Part shown: positions 20,470 to 31,849 of the stretch, piece after piece
Numbering within the stretch: the stretch's first letter is position 1
Layout: each line of letters opens with the position of its first letter
Assembly (NCBI RefSeq): GCF_963676685.1
Contig: NC_092350.1
Coordinates: 5,755,486 to 5,819,485, forward strand
Direction of reading: 5' to 3'
Source: Mytilus edulis
Lineage: Eukaryota > Mollusca > Bivalvia > Mytilida > Mytilidae
Length of the DNA: 64,000 nt
The notes under the pieces: generated by a model
The model's input: only the letters and a program-made list of their open reading frames with translations
What the model was told of the DNA's origin: nothing
The model's database searches: none
Made by a program: the position numbers and the translations under genes

Positions 20470-22992
20470 ATGGAGGTTCATGTTAAAATGTTGTTCATTT
20501 ATTCATTTATTTACTATCTTTTACCGGTTTTATGTTCATCTAATTGTAAGATAAAAGAGACAAATATGGGAAACCATACGACTATAACGGCAGACTGTAG
20601 TAATATGGGACTAGTACATGTTCCTCAAAATTTACCGCGAAACATTACTGCACTGGATCTTAGTAGAAACGACATAACAGGTATTACAAATGAGGCATTC
20701 GTCAATTACAAAAACTTACTGGAACTTAATCTGAATTCAAACAAAATTAGTCTTATATCAAACTCGTCATTTAAAGGATTAGGAAATCTTCAGTCGTTAG
20801 AAATGGCTGACAATTGTCTTAATCCTTCTGAAATGTATACCATAGATCTGTTCATGCCCCTGAAGAAATTAAATATTCTAAACATCAGGAGGAACATGGA
20901 TCAGCCGACTAAGTTTTCTACCATATTTATGTATCCAGACCAGGCATTGGGTGTTTTACAACAATTGACACAATTATCGATTGACTTAATGCCAAAACCA
21001 AAGTTTGGACAAGGATTTAAACTATTACAAAGGCTTCAAAGGATAGAATTCCAGTCGTGTTATGTTGTAAGCCTAACCAATGAAACATTTAAGTTTTTCT
21101 CGTCTAGTGTTGAAACACTGTTAATGCAAAATTGTAGATTGAATTTTGTGCGTGTTGAAACAGGTTCTCTATTGCCGTTTCCAGAGCTGAAGGTGGTAGA
21201 TTTTTCTGACACATTTATGCATTTAAAGCAGGCACTGTTATTGCTAAATCCATACACTAATAAAAACATGTCAACTATAAATTTTCATCACGTGAGCGAC
21301 GTTGTTATTGACAACAAGGAATTTCCTTATTCTTTGATTGTAACAACCGAAATGACAAAGTATTTACAAACTATTTGTGTTGAAAACTTGGATTTGTCAC
21401 AAAATGGTATAGTTGATTATGTTCCTGGATCTTTATTTAATTTTCGTTTTCCTGAATGTATACAGCATCTGTCGGTAAGGGCAAATAGATTTACAATAAT
21501 ATCTAATAAAATACAGTTGCAATATCTCAACAACTTTACCCGGCAAGCTAGTCGTTTGAAAACCTGGGATAATTCATATAATGTTGTGAGCTATCCCATT
21601 CCTAAGGAAAACCCCATTTCAGCAGATTTCGATAATCCTTCCGATTTTATTTTTTATTTTCCAAAATCGGTAGAAAAAGTGGATAACAGTTACTTGATGA
21701 CAAATGATTTACCGATTATATATCTAGTCCCTTTTAATAGTAGTTTGAAGTATATTGATATTTCATATGCATTGGTGTCAGGGTTCATGCTTTTTGAATC
21801 AGATTCTAAGAATCATCCCCCAAATTTGGAAACACTTATTGATAGTGGATGTGATTATTCTTATATCTGGCAAGAATTCGGTAGATTTCCTTATAACAAT
21901 CTAAAAACATTTGTCTGGACAGACTGCAATTTAAATGAGGGCATAAAAGCGCACCCGAAAGACCTTTTCAGACACTTGAATTCAGTGGAAACCCTTAATA
22001 TATCTGAAAATAACATTTGGTACTTCTCGGATAATTTGTTAGATCCAATACAAAATCTGTCTTTTTTAGATGTATCAAAAAATTTACTGCAAAGTATTCC
22101 GATACAGTTGATAAATCATTTGAAAATTAAAACACTTGATGTTCGCAATAATCTTTTAACAGGAATCAATCTAGAAATAAGGAATTGGCTTGATCAGATG
22201 CAAACCATGCATTTAATGTCACTGTTCTTAGCAGGAAATGCATTTGAATGTTCGTGTAATAATATTCACTTGATAAGATGGCTGCAGACAACAGATGTAA
22301 AGTTAGACAGTCGCTCGTATAATTGTGTTTTACCTAACGGAAGCAACAGCAATACATTGGAAGCATATAACTCTATCTCCGATCTATTTGCTTATTGTGA
22401 AAGTTCTATGTGGCTAACATTAGCAACTACGCTTCTGTCAACTGGATTCATAATAGCGATATTGCTAGTGTTGTATAATAAACGATGGAAAATCATGTTT
22501 ACCCTCCAGGGAATAATAAATCGTGTAGTTGAACAAAAATTCAAAAGGCAGTACACTTACGATGTGTATATTTCTTATGAAGGTAATGCGGTTTATTGGA
22601 TCAAAGAAACGCTTGTCTCAAAACTGGAAGGGGAATGGGGATTAAACATGTGCATAAGGGAGAGGGATTTCCTTGCTGGGATTTCTCATGCTGATAACGA
22701 AGCAGCGGCTATTAAGGAAAGTAGATGCATTATCTTTGTAATAACTCCAGGGTATACGCTATCCCCTGATCGTACATTCGAGATAAACAGAGCTCAATAC
22801 GAAAGAATTAGGAGCAATTTAGAAACAGTAATTGTTCTTACAAAGGACATTAAAATAACAGATGTACCTCGTAATTTGTCTTATATTTGGAACTATGTGT
22901 ACCTGATAGAATGGGAGGATGAAGAACAGTTTAGTTCTGATGTTATTTGGGAGAAATTAAAATTGCTTCTCATTCCAAGGAGTCAATATTAG
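20470..22992 (+). CDS. Toll-like receptor A, intronless, 840 aa
   Basis: A type I membrane pattern-recognition receptor. A signal peptide (about 1-24) is followed by an N-terminal cysteine cap, an ectodomain of leucine-rich repeats (for example LDLSRNDITGITNEAF and LLELNLNSNKISLISNSSF), and a C-terminal cysteine cap (FECSCNNIHLIRWLQ ... YNCVLPNG). One transmembrane helix is at about 648-669. A cytoplasmic TIR domain runs from about 695 to 836, with box 1 YDVYISYEGN and box 2 CIRERDFLAG. The usual box 2 is RD..PG; here the BB-loop Pro is Ala. The TIR should recruit MyD88-type adaptors. The start is supported by the same position in paralogue C. Many N-glycosylation sequons are visible. Confidence 0.96.
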   Translation: MEVHVKMLFIYSFIYYLLPVLCSSNCKIKETNMGNHTTITADCSNMGLVHVPQNLPRNITALDLSRNDITGITNEAFVNYKNLLELNLNSNKISLISNSSFKGLGNLQSLEMADNCLNPSEMYTIDLFMPLKKLNILNIRRNMDQPTKFSTIFMYPDQALGVLQQLTQLSIDLMPKPKFGQGFKLLQRLQRIEFQSCYVVSLTNETFKFFSSSVETLLMQNCRLNFVRVETGSLLPFPELKVVDFSDTFMHLKQALLLLNPYTNKNMSTINFHHVSDVVIDNKEFPYSLIVTTEMTKYLQTICVENLDLSQNGIVDYVPGSLFNFRFPECIQHLSVRANRFTIISNKIQLQYLNNFTRQASRLKTWDNSYNVVSYPIPKENPISADFDNPSDFIFYFPKSVEKVDNSYLMTNDLPIIYLVPFNSSLKYIDISYALVSGFMLFESDSKNHPPNLETLIDSGCDYSYIWQEFGRFPYNNLKTFVWTDCNLNEGIKAHPKDLFRHLNSVETLNISENNIWYFSDNLLDPIQNLSFLDVSKNLLQSIPIQLINHLKIKTLDVRNNLLTGINLEIRNWLDQMQTMHLMSLFLAGNAFECSCNNIHLIRWLQTTDVKLDSRSYNCVLPNGSNSNTLEAYNSISDLFAYCESSMWLTLATTLLSTGFIIAILLVLYNKRWKIMFTLQGIINRVVEQKFKRQYTYDVYISYEGNAVYWIKETLVSKLEGEWGLNMCIRERDFLAGISHADNEAAAIKESRCIIFVITPGYTLSPDRTFEINRAQYERIRSNLETVIVLTKDIKITDVPRNLSYIWNYVYLIEWEDEEQFSSDVIWEKLKLLLIPRSQY

Positions 22993-24055
22993 ATATCCGC
23001 CTTGCTCAAACAAACTGGTTTAAGGAATCACTACAGTTTTTGACTCTAACCAACAGTCTTTGAAGATTAATTTTCTCCTTAACCAATCATTGGATTTTTA
23101 TAATCTTTGACTCATTTAAAAGCTATAATATTAATATTAAGATAATAATCCAAAAATCCTATATATGATTTTATAGAAATAATTTTCCTCGGTCGTTTTT
23201 TTTTTTTATATTGTTTCCCAAAGTTTTAACATTTCCTTGTTTTGTGTAACAAGAATATAACATATGTAAACGGTGAATGGTTTTTCTCAAATTTCTATTC
23301 ATGTATGAGAGTATTCTTTGTAGAAAATCTTATTTTTAAAGGTGAATAGGGTATATTTTGTTATGACATTTTTTCCATCATTTGTATACATTTATCTGAG
23401 ATGACAATCACTACACCTGTTGTAGTGTTGAGTGCATTCACACATTGTCTTTTCATTGGTTAGTAGAACATTTACTTATAATGATGTTTTTATTCGTATT
23501 TTACAAAAAATGTTGGTTCTATCACAATTTAGGGAAGTTTAAATTATCACAAACATCATGTATTGGACTGTGATATCTAGACTAGTCACTATGATAGTCC
23601 AAGGTCATGTAAAGGTTAATATTTACTATGATTCAAAATATCAACATTCAGATTATATTTAACAATATATTAGTTTAGGTTATTTAAATATATTTTTCAA
23701 AATCATTGTCATTCACAAAAAAATTGTTTCTTTATACCCATTATAAGCCGTTTCTTGTTGCTTATATCATCTTCAAGACAAATATTTTCAAAATTGTCAA
23801 ACACAAAGTTGGTTTTATACTAGATTTCTAAGTAAGTATATCCGTCAACTTCTATATTCAAGGGTAAACTGCAGTAAAGAAGAAAAATATGTTCACTGAA
23901 GAAAAAAAAACACATTCTTTTTACGATTGGATTTCGGTTTAGTGGGATGTATAAAACCGCAACCACGTCAAAATTGTAAAAATTGCAGTAATTTAACGGC
24001 TATTGTTAGTCTGTCACAAGATCAATTTAAAAAAGGTTCAACTTTAAAAAACACA
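22993..24055. other. TLR A 3' flank, gene-free
   Basis: The first 30 bases (ccgccttgctcaaacaaact) match the 3' flank of TLR C, so it starts as related 3' UTR. From about 23700 to 24140 it is similar to 31960-32345 (taatatagccgtcaatttct-type blocks, gtagtctgtcacaagacaaa), a remnant of a duplicated segment. No gene is seen. Confidence 0.6.
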
Positions 24056-24059
24056 TTAA

Positions 24060-24130
24060 AAAATGTGCTATGATTGCCAATGAGACAACTCTTAACAAGA
24101 GATCTAATGACACAAAAATTAAAACTATAC
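24060..24130 (-). repeat. Family M fragment
   Basis: It contains gattgccaatgagacaactc and a following atgacac-aaaatta block, the start of family M on the minus strand. Confidence 0.65.
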
Positions 24131-24164
24131 TAACTGAACGCCAAAGCTGTCTTGTTATGACCAT

Positions 24165-24415
24165 TTCATTATATGATGTGCACTTGTCCTTATATGATTT
24201 ACACTTTTCATTATATGATGTGCACTTGCCATTATATGATACTCAAATATCCTTATATGATGTGCAAACATCCTTATATGATTTCTAAAACTACTTATAT
24301 GATGTGCAAATGTACTTACATGACGTGCAAACATTCTTACATGATGTTCAAACATTCCTATATTATGTGCAAACATTCGTATATGGTGTGCAGAAATACT
24401 TGTGTGGTATTTAAA
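24165..24415. repeat. Minisatellite of about 21 bp, open in frame on both strands
   Basis: About eleven imperfect copies of ccttatatgatgtgcaaaca. The period is a multiple of three and the unit lacks stops in several frames, which produces long but artificial frames on both strands. Confidence 0.85.
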
Positions 24416-24499
24416 CTAGTGGCCTATCAAAGTGATCAAGTCTTCAATACTTAGTACTAAGATCCTCCTTCCATTTGTCTATACAGAAATCAATGCCAA

Positions 24500-24795
24500 C
24501 AGTATCAACTTTTGAGCTTTAAATTTGTTTTATGACTTAATTTCAATCGTTCGTTACATGTATCAATTTCTTCGTTTTTTGAATCCTTTCAGATTTCTTG
24601 TTTTTTTTACTTTGAAAGGGAATTTACTCCGTTATGCCAACAATAACAACTTGTTAGCTTAAATTATGTTTAATGAAATTATTTCAACCTTTCATCATCA
24701 ATTTCTTCGTCTGTTAAATCCTTTCAGACTTTTCCTCAACACTGTGTTGTTTTTATAAAGGGTTTTGGCATCTTTTTTGTGTTGAAAGATCGGTA
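24500..24795 (+). repeat. Tandem duplication of about 145 bp
   Basis: Blocks such as tcaatttcttcgt and aatcctttcaga occur twice at about 145 base spacing (24560/24705 and 24580/24720). The rest of 24430-25650 is AT-rich with no gene I can support. Confidence 0.6.
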
Positions 24796-25654
24796 ACTCC
24801 TTACTTACCCCCATATGGTTGCTAACTCTACATGTATATGGTAACTTACCATGTACTTTTTTGAGAACAAATGGAAGTTTTTAACGACATTGACTGGCTA
24901 TACAGCCTTGCACGGTCGGCTCTGGATAGTTCAATAGTTTAATTTTTACTATATGGTAATTGAAATAATTTAGAATGATACAATACAAATTTAATAAAAA
25001 AACAATATATGCATAAAAAAAATAATTAATAAACACTGAGCCACCAGAAGTAGGAACAGGAGGAAAGCTAGGCCAGGAAAACAGCAGTGAACGGCAGCAA
25101 CGTTGTCCTGGTACATGTGAATTTATATGCTAAATATTTTTTATAAACCGAAATAAGCCTAAATTTGTGTATGTGAGTTTTGCAATAATAATTAGTGAGG
25201 TGTTTTGTATGTACTAAAAAAAAGAGAAGTAAAATAAAATAAAATAAATAAGAAACCAAAGGGTGTATGAAAAATTTTGACTGCTTTGTGCTAGCCTACC
25301 GTAAATGCATGACTTTATAGTGCTAGTACACTGGTACGCTATCCAAAAGAAGACAGCGCCCCACTAATTTTTTAGAGCACCCTATACGAAATATATATAG
25401 CCACCTAATCATTAGTTAACTAATCATATCCCGACAAATCTTTGGAGGTACGAAAATTGTCAATATCAGTATAATTTTAACGTTAGCGTTTTTTCTGTAA
25501 AAAGGATTGTACATGTTGTACATGAATTTTCTTTCTGTTCAATTGTGTAAATTTTGCCTCGCTGGTCATTTAAGGCGTTGATTTTTTTTCTTTATAAATT
25601 ACTTTTCTCAAGAAAGACAAATAAAATTGGCAAAAAAAACGTATTGATATCAAT

Positions 25655-26478
25655 GTGTTAATAAAACAAACAGGCATAATAGGTGAAATTGTCAAAAAAA
25701 GGGGTACAAAAGACGACATTATGTTATAATCTTAAACACTATCAAAACAAACAAATATATCAAGAAAGATAATCAAAATGGCAAATATGTACAGTAGTTG
25801 TCCTCTGTTTATGTAGTTCATATGTGCTTAACATTTCTCGTTTTAGGTAGATTAGACCGTTGGTTTCCGCGTTGGAATGGTTTAACACTAGTATTTATGG
25901 GGGCCCTTTATAGCTTGATGTTCGGTTTGAGTCAAGGCTCCATGTACCTTGACCTATAATGGTTTACTTTTTATAAATTGTTACTTGGATGGAGAGTTGT
26001 TTCGTTGGAACCCCTACCACATCTTCCTATATCTTTCTATAAACAAAGCATATAGATTAAAAAATCAACTGACATGGATATCATGCATCCTACATTGACT
26101 ACGTTTATGTATGAATTCTTTATAGGCTACTGTATGTCACTCTGCAGAAAGAGGCAGCAAAGAAAACTACAATAGATATGAATGATAAATAAATGGAAAT
26201 TAAAGACAACACACACATCGGTCAAAATTGATTCATATCTTTACATAGGACTCAATATACTGTGTAGGTCCATTTGTGTTTTGGCATATGGTATTCATTT
26301 ATGTTTTTCTGAAATTAGGCCGGTCGTGTACAAACCGTTTATACTTAGTGGACTTAAAGTATTTCCCATTGAGGTATTTACATTCTTTATTAAAACTATA
26401 CAAGTACATTTTCACTTATTTAAACATAACATTACTAATTTCTTTTTTTATAAGAGCTGGTTTCAGCAAGACAACTGT
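25655..26478 (-). repeat. 3' flank of TLR B, part of a segmental duplication
   Basis: Apart from a family M insertion, this matches 35535-36106 at the 3' side of TLR C (aaacaggcataata, atgcatcctacattg, aaagacaacacacacat). It begins with the family H tail. Confidence 0.8.
25786..26036 (+). repeat. Family M insertion in the TLR B flank
   Basis: The copy is inserted between aatggcaaata and ctataaacaaagca. The corresponding site at about 35655 beside TLR C is empty, so this copy arrived after the duplication (or was lost from C). Confidence 0.75.
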
Positions 26479-29071
26479 CTAGTAAAACCTCCTGGGTGTA
26501 AGCAACAATTTCAATTTCTTCCAAATAACATCCGAATTACACTGATTTCCCTCCACAAATTCCATAACGTACACATATTTCCAGATATAAGAAAATTTAC
26601 GAGGTACTCTGTTATTTTAATGTCCTTTGTAAGAACTATTACTGATTCTAAATTGCTTCTAATTCTTTCGTATTGAGCCCTGTCTATCTCGAATGTACGA
26701 TCAGGGGATAGTGTATACCCTGGAGTTATTACAAAGATAATGCATCTACTTTCTTTAATAGCTTCTGCCTCGTTATCCGCAAGAGAAATCCCAGCAAGGA
26801 AATCCCTTTCCCTTATACACATGTTTAAACCCCATTCCCCTTGAAGTTTTGAGACTAGTGTTTCTTTGATCCAATAAACCGCATTACCTTCATAAGAAAT
26901 ATACACATCGTAAGTGTACTGCCTTTTGATTTTTTTTTTCTACTACACGATTTATTATTCCTTGCAAGGTAAACATGATTTTCCATCGTTTATTATACAA
27001 CACGAGCAATATCGCTATTATGAAGGCAGTTGACAGTAATGTTGTTGCTAATGTTAACCACATAGAACTTTCACAGGGAGCAAACAGTTCGGATAAAGAC
27101 TTATATGCATCAAATGTATTGCTGATGCTTCCGTTTTTAGTACACAGTTATACGAGCGGCTATCTAACGTTACATCTGTTTTCTGCAACCATCTTATCAA
27201 GTCAATATTATCACACGAACATTCAAACGCATTTCCTGCTAAGAACAGTGACATTGAATGCATGGTTTGCATTTGATCAAGCCAATTCCTTATTTCTAAA
27301 TTGATTTCTGTTAAAAGATTATTGCGAACATCAAGTTCTTTGATTTTCAAATGATTAATCAATTGGTTTGGAATACTTCGCAATACATTTTTTGATAAAT
27401 TTAAATGAGATAGATTTTTCAGTGGGTCTAACATATTGTCAGAGAAGTTCCAAATGTTATTTTCTGATATATAAAAGGTTTCCACTGAATTCATGTTTCT
27501 AAAAAGTTCTTTTGGATGCGCTTTTATGCCTTCATGTAAATTGCGATCCTTCCAGACAACTTTTTTCAGATTATTGTGAGTAAACTCTCTGAATGTATTC
27601 CAGAAAAAAGAATAATCACTTCCACTATCAATAAGTGTTTCTAAATTTGGGGGATGATTCTGAGAATCTGATTCGAAAAACAACAACCCTGACGACAATA
27701 CATATGAAATGTCAAGATACTTGAAACTACTATTAAGAGGAACTAGATATTTAATGGGTAAATCATTTATCATCACGTAACTGGCATCAAATGTTTCTAC
27801 AGATTTCAAAAAATAAAAAATAGAATCGGAAGGGTTATCGGAACCTACTGAAATTGTGTTTTGAACGGGATAGCTTACAACTTTATAGGAAATATCCCAA
27901 GTTTTCAAACGGCTAGCTTGCCGGGTAAAGTTGTTGAGATATTGCAGTTGTATTTTATTAGATATTATTGTAAATCTATTCGCCCTTACCGACAGACTCT
28001 GTATACATTCATGTTTGTTTTTTTCATTTTTAGCCATGGCGTTGTCAGTTTGTTTTAGATTTATGAGAATGACTGGTCCTTTGGTATCTTTCGTCCCTCT
28101 TTCAGGATAACGAAATGTAAATAAAGATCCAGGTTCATAATCAACAATACCATTTTCTGACAAATCTAAGTTTTCAACACAAATAGTTTGTAAATACTTT
28201 GTCATCTCAGTTGTTACAGTCAAAGAATAAGGAAATTCCTTGTTGTCAATGACAACGTCGCTCACGTGATAAAAATTTATAATTGTCATGTTTTTATTGG
28301 GGTATGGGATTTAGCAATAACAGTGCCTGCTTTAAATGCATAAGTGTGTCAGAAAAATCTACGACCTTCAGCTTTGGAAACGGCAATAGAGCACCAGTTT
28401 CAGCACAAACAAAATTCAATCTACAATTTTGCATTGATAGTGTTTCAACACTAGACGAGAAAAACTTAAATGTTTCATTGGTTAGGCTTACAACATAGCA
28501 CGACTGGAATTCTATCCTTTGAAGCCTTTGTAGTTTAAATCCTTGTCCAAACTTTGGTTTTGGCATTAAGTCAATCGATAATTGTGTCAATTGATTTAAA
28601 ACACCAAATGCCTGGTCTGGATACATAAATATGGTGGAAAATATAGTCGGCTGACCCATGATTCTCGTGATCTTTAGACATTAATTTCTTTAAAGGCACA
28701 AACAGATCCATTGTATACACATCAGACAGATCAAGACAATTGTCAGCCATTTCCAACGATTGAAGATTTCCTAATCCATTAAATGACGAGTTTGGTAAAT
28801 GATTAATTTTGTATGAGTTCAGATTAAGTTACAATTAGCTTTGGTAATTGACGAATGCATCATTTGTAACGCCTTTTATGTCGTTCCTACTTAGATCCAG
28901 TGCATTTATGTTTCGCGGTAAATTTTGAGGAACATGTATTATTCCCATGTTACTACAGTCTGCAGTTGTATTTGTATTTGTCTCTTTTAACTTGCAATTA
29001 GATGAACACAAAACCGTTATAAGATGGTAAATAAATGAATAAATAAACAACATTCTAACATACAGCTCCAT
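26479..29071 (-). pseudogene. Toll-like receptor B, broken by several frameshifts
   Basis: It is collinear with TLR C from the signal peptide (ATG at 29069-29071) through leucine-rich repeats, cysteine cap and transmembrane segment to the TIR domain. Breaks are visible after FVNYQS (about 28836), around 28660-28700, near 28290 (frame change at LLLNP), near 27170 (after SYNCVL), before the TIR at about 26930, and inside the TIR after DIKIT (about 26600). At least five disablements make it non-functional as one protein. The longest piece (27054-28289) also has an in-frame 31-residue insertion from a repeat. The TIR piece keeps RERDFLAG. Confidence 0.93.
28012..28104 (-). repeat. 93 bp in-frame insertion of repeat family S in TLR B
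   Basis: The insertion is bounded by TTCA (28008-28011 and 28101-28104). TLR A and C have no extra sequence here (PECIQHL). The inserted DNA (ccatggcgttgtcagtttgt, ggtatctttcgtccctcttt) belongs to a repeat also seen at 35275-35470 (reverse) and 55170-55255. Its length of 93 adds exactly 31 codons without a stop. Confidence 0.85.
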
Positions 29072-29330
29072 CGTATGATTGTTTTAAGGATATATGAAAG
29101 TGTTTACTAAAAACTGTTTCTTTTTTCACTTTTTCACATAAAACATTATCGGAATTCCCTGTCACGAGTAAACACTGTATTCTAGATTGGTATCATATAT
29201 ATTGTTGCACTGAAATACAATACGCCAAATGAATCAGTAGAAAAGTCAACCTACAAACCTACATAAATATTTCATTGCAACATAAATTATAGCAGATCTG
29301 GTTACATGTTTATTTGCAGTGAATCGACAC
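29072..29330 (-). promoter_or_regulatory. 5' flank of TLR B conserved with TLR C
   Basis: About 250 bases upstream of the ATG match 38640-38890 upstream of TLR C (ataaaacattatcggaatt, tttatttgcagtga). This is the likely promoter and leader region of the family. No core element was identified with confidence. Confidence 0.55.
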
Positions 29331-29704
29331 GATAAATATTACACTATTGTTATGATGGTTTTACGTTATGTACAACTATCTTCCGTCTCAAATGATATTA
29401 ATTTCACGTCAACAACCAACCTAATTCAAAGCTCTTTGTTGGCGACAGTATCATTTATTGACAAATAAAATCTACATATCAGAAAGATTATTATAAGGGG
29501 TAAACAAATTGAAACAAGACTGACCAATGCAGTTACAGCCTTACACATGTAACTAGGAAAACACATATTAATTGCTATAATGATCTGCATCTTACCAAAC
29601 AAAAGTTTTCATATTTGATTAAACGGTCTTTTGATAAATATGAATGCATATATATTTGCTGCAACTAATTCAAAGCTTTCTTCTCTATTGAGACAGAAAC
29701 ATAT

Positions 29705-29985
29705 GCTAGATCAATACTTGTGTGTATGTGCCTGTCCCAAGTCAGGAGGCTGTAATTTGGTAGCTATCGTCTGTTGAAGTGTTTCATATTAGTTTTTCTA
29801 TCATATTTTGTACCTTAATTATGCTGTTAGTTTTAATCGTTTGAACTATTTTACATTGGTCTTTACTGGGTCTTTTATATTTGACTTTGCTCATTGTTGA
29901 AGGCTTTGCAGTGACCTGTAATTGTTAATTTCTGAGATATTTGGTCTCATTGGCAATCATACCACATCTAATTGTTTTATAGATA
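29705..29985 (+). repeat. Dispersed repeat family M
   Basis: It begins gtgcctgtcccaagtcagga and ends ttggtctcattggcaatcat accacatc. It is similar to 31430-31715. Confidence 0.75.
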
Positions 29986-29989
29986 TATA

Positions 29990-30975
29990 CTTACTGCAGG
30001 TGAGATTAGATGATTAAAGCTGTTAATTTTCTCCTTGATGATATTTATGTACATTTCAGCAATTACGTTTATCGCCAGGTAGATATTGCTATCGGCATCA
30101 AGTGTGCCCCTTCTCGTACTTCTTGTCCTATTATGATTCACAGTTTATGCCAAAAAAAACATATTAAAGACCAGGGAAAATTGTATATAAATGCTAAATT
30201 TGACAACACTTATCATTATTTTGATGATTTGTTTTGTTAAATAATCATGAATTTTCTAAATATACTGCTAACATTTATCCAAATGAACTTACTTTAAATA
30301 AATCAAATATAATCAGTTATAAATGTATTTGTCTAGATTCAAATATATCAGTTTTTCATGGGGTTCTCTACACTAAAGTTTATTGCAAAAGGGACGATTT
30401 CGATAAACGTAATCTATGTAATTACTGGTAAATTATTAAGTCAGGGATTTTGTTTCCACAAATTACTTAAAACATTTACAATATCCTCCTTAGTTAAAAA
30501 TTTGATTTGAAGCTTGGTTGTAACTGTCGAAATTTGAAACGGGATAGCAGATCCTCATTTTTACGGAGATGTTGTTTACTGAGCCCGTAAATTTGAAACA
30601 ATCAAGGTAAACTTATCGATCCTTTATAAATATAATTGAATTTGATGCGACTTTCATACAAATACGAGGTTAAGCGCTATAAAATCAGGTTCAATCTACT
30701 ATTTTTATACATTTGAACATGTCTGTACCAAGTCAGGAATATGACAGTGTTTGTCCATTCGTTTGATGTGTTTTATCATTTGATATTGCCATTTCATAAT
30801 GGGACTTTCCGTTTTGAATTTTCCTCGGAGTTCAGTAATTTTGTAAATTTATTTTTTATGAATAAACTTATTCTTAAAGGTTACAAATTTAACCCTGTAA
30901 TTAGATCTTTGCATATTGTTTATACTGGTCCTGATAATTATTTTGTTATCAGTAAATTAAAATCAAACTACATAT
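29990..30975 (+). pseudogene. RT retroelement fragment, copy D, with deletion and nested repeat
   Basis: Decayed RT pieces lie in order: FLLDDIYVHF, YRQVDIAIGIKCAPS (motif B), YHYFDDLF (motif C), IYPNELTLNKSN, TKVYCKRDDF, then directly KRNLC. About 40 residues are missing between RDDF and KRNLC relative to copies A and B. After about 30635 a family H repeat (to about 30850) interrupts the frame, and the C-terminal piece NKLILKGYKFNPVIRSLHIV resumes. Frameshifts and stops are present throughout. Confidence 0.85.
30640..30850 (+). repeat. Family H repeat nested in RT copy D
   Basis: On the plus strand it reads tttgatgcgactttcataca, tgtaccaagtcaggaatatg and tccgttttgaattttcctcg, the reverse complement of the H copy at 19405-19745. 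Confidence 0.75.
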
Positions 30976-31399
30976 ATTAATCATTATATACATATGCACA
31001 TTCATGGCTCTACAATATGTCGATAACTGTATCTTGGCATTTCACAATGTCATATTTTCTCTGACTATTTATGACTTTTTTGAAAAAAACTAAATGCAAT
31101 GGATGTTGGATGTGTACTGATTGATATTTTAGTCTTAGATGCATATTTTTTTCCATTAGAAAACTGTTGTTGTTGGTTTTAAACTAGCTGTCAGTAACTG
31201 CGAGTACTCTCAAATCTGGACATATCGATTTCTGTTGTGTGCACGAGAACGTATAAGATCCCATCCACGTCCAGTCGTGTTTTTGTTAGATGTGTTTCTA
31301 TGTGTATCCATCTTACGAGTTAGGCCTTTTTCAACTGATTTTTATTGTTTGTTCTTATATTGAAATGCTATACCACAGTATCAGTTTAGGGGAGGGTTT

Positions 31400-31715
31400 G
31401 GTGCCAACAAGCTAGTTTAACAACGCCCCATTTTGTATGTGCCTGTCCAAAGTCAGCGGGAGCCTGTTATTCAGTGTTTGTCGTTTGTTGCTATGTAATG
31501 CATTTGTTTTTAGTTCATTATTTTGTACACAAATTAGTCCGTTAGTTTTCTCATTTGAATAGTGTAACATTTGTCATTTCGAGGCCTTTTAAAGCAACTG
31601 ACTATACGGTCTTGTCTTTGTTTACTGTTGAAGACCGTTAGTCTCTGTGTCCTTTAGTCACTTATGGAGAGATGTCTCATTGGCAACCATACCTCATCTG
31701 CTTAATCCTATATCA
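31400..31715 (+). repeat. Dispersed repeat family M
   Basis: Blocks gtgcctgtccaaagtcag, gttgaagaccgttagtctct and gatgtctcattggcaaccat. Between 30975 and 31400 no gene is visible. Confidence 0.75.
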
Positions 31716-31849
31716 TCAGTTTCGGTTGGAACTGCCTTATATCTCAAAGTATCAAGGACATCAAATCTAAAGTGGAACAAACCCATTCAGAGTATGATAT
31801 GTAAAGCAAACAAAAGTTGCTATTAATGGCAGAGTACACTTAGTTCTTT

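Noticed and set aside
24070..24454. Three overlapping open frames of 72-93 codons on both strands
   Set aside because: They are produced by the 21 bp minisatellite whose period is a multiple of three; no start context, motif or splice site supports them.
26182..26676. 164-codon plus-strand frame
   Set aside because: It runs antisense to the TLR B pseudogene and its 3' flank; similar antisense frames occur opposite TLR C and reflect codon shadow.
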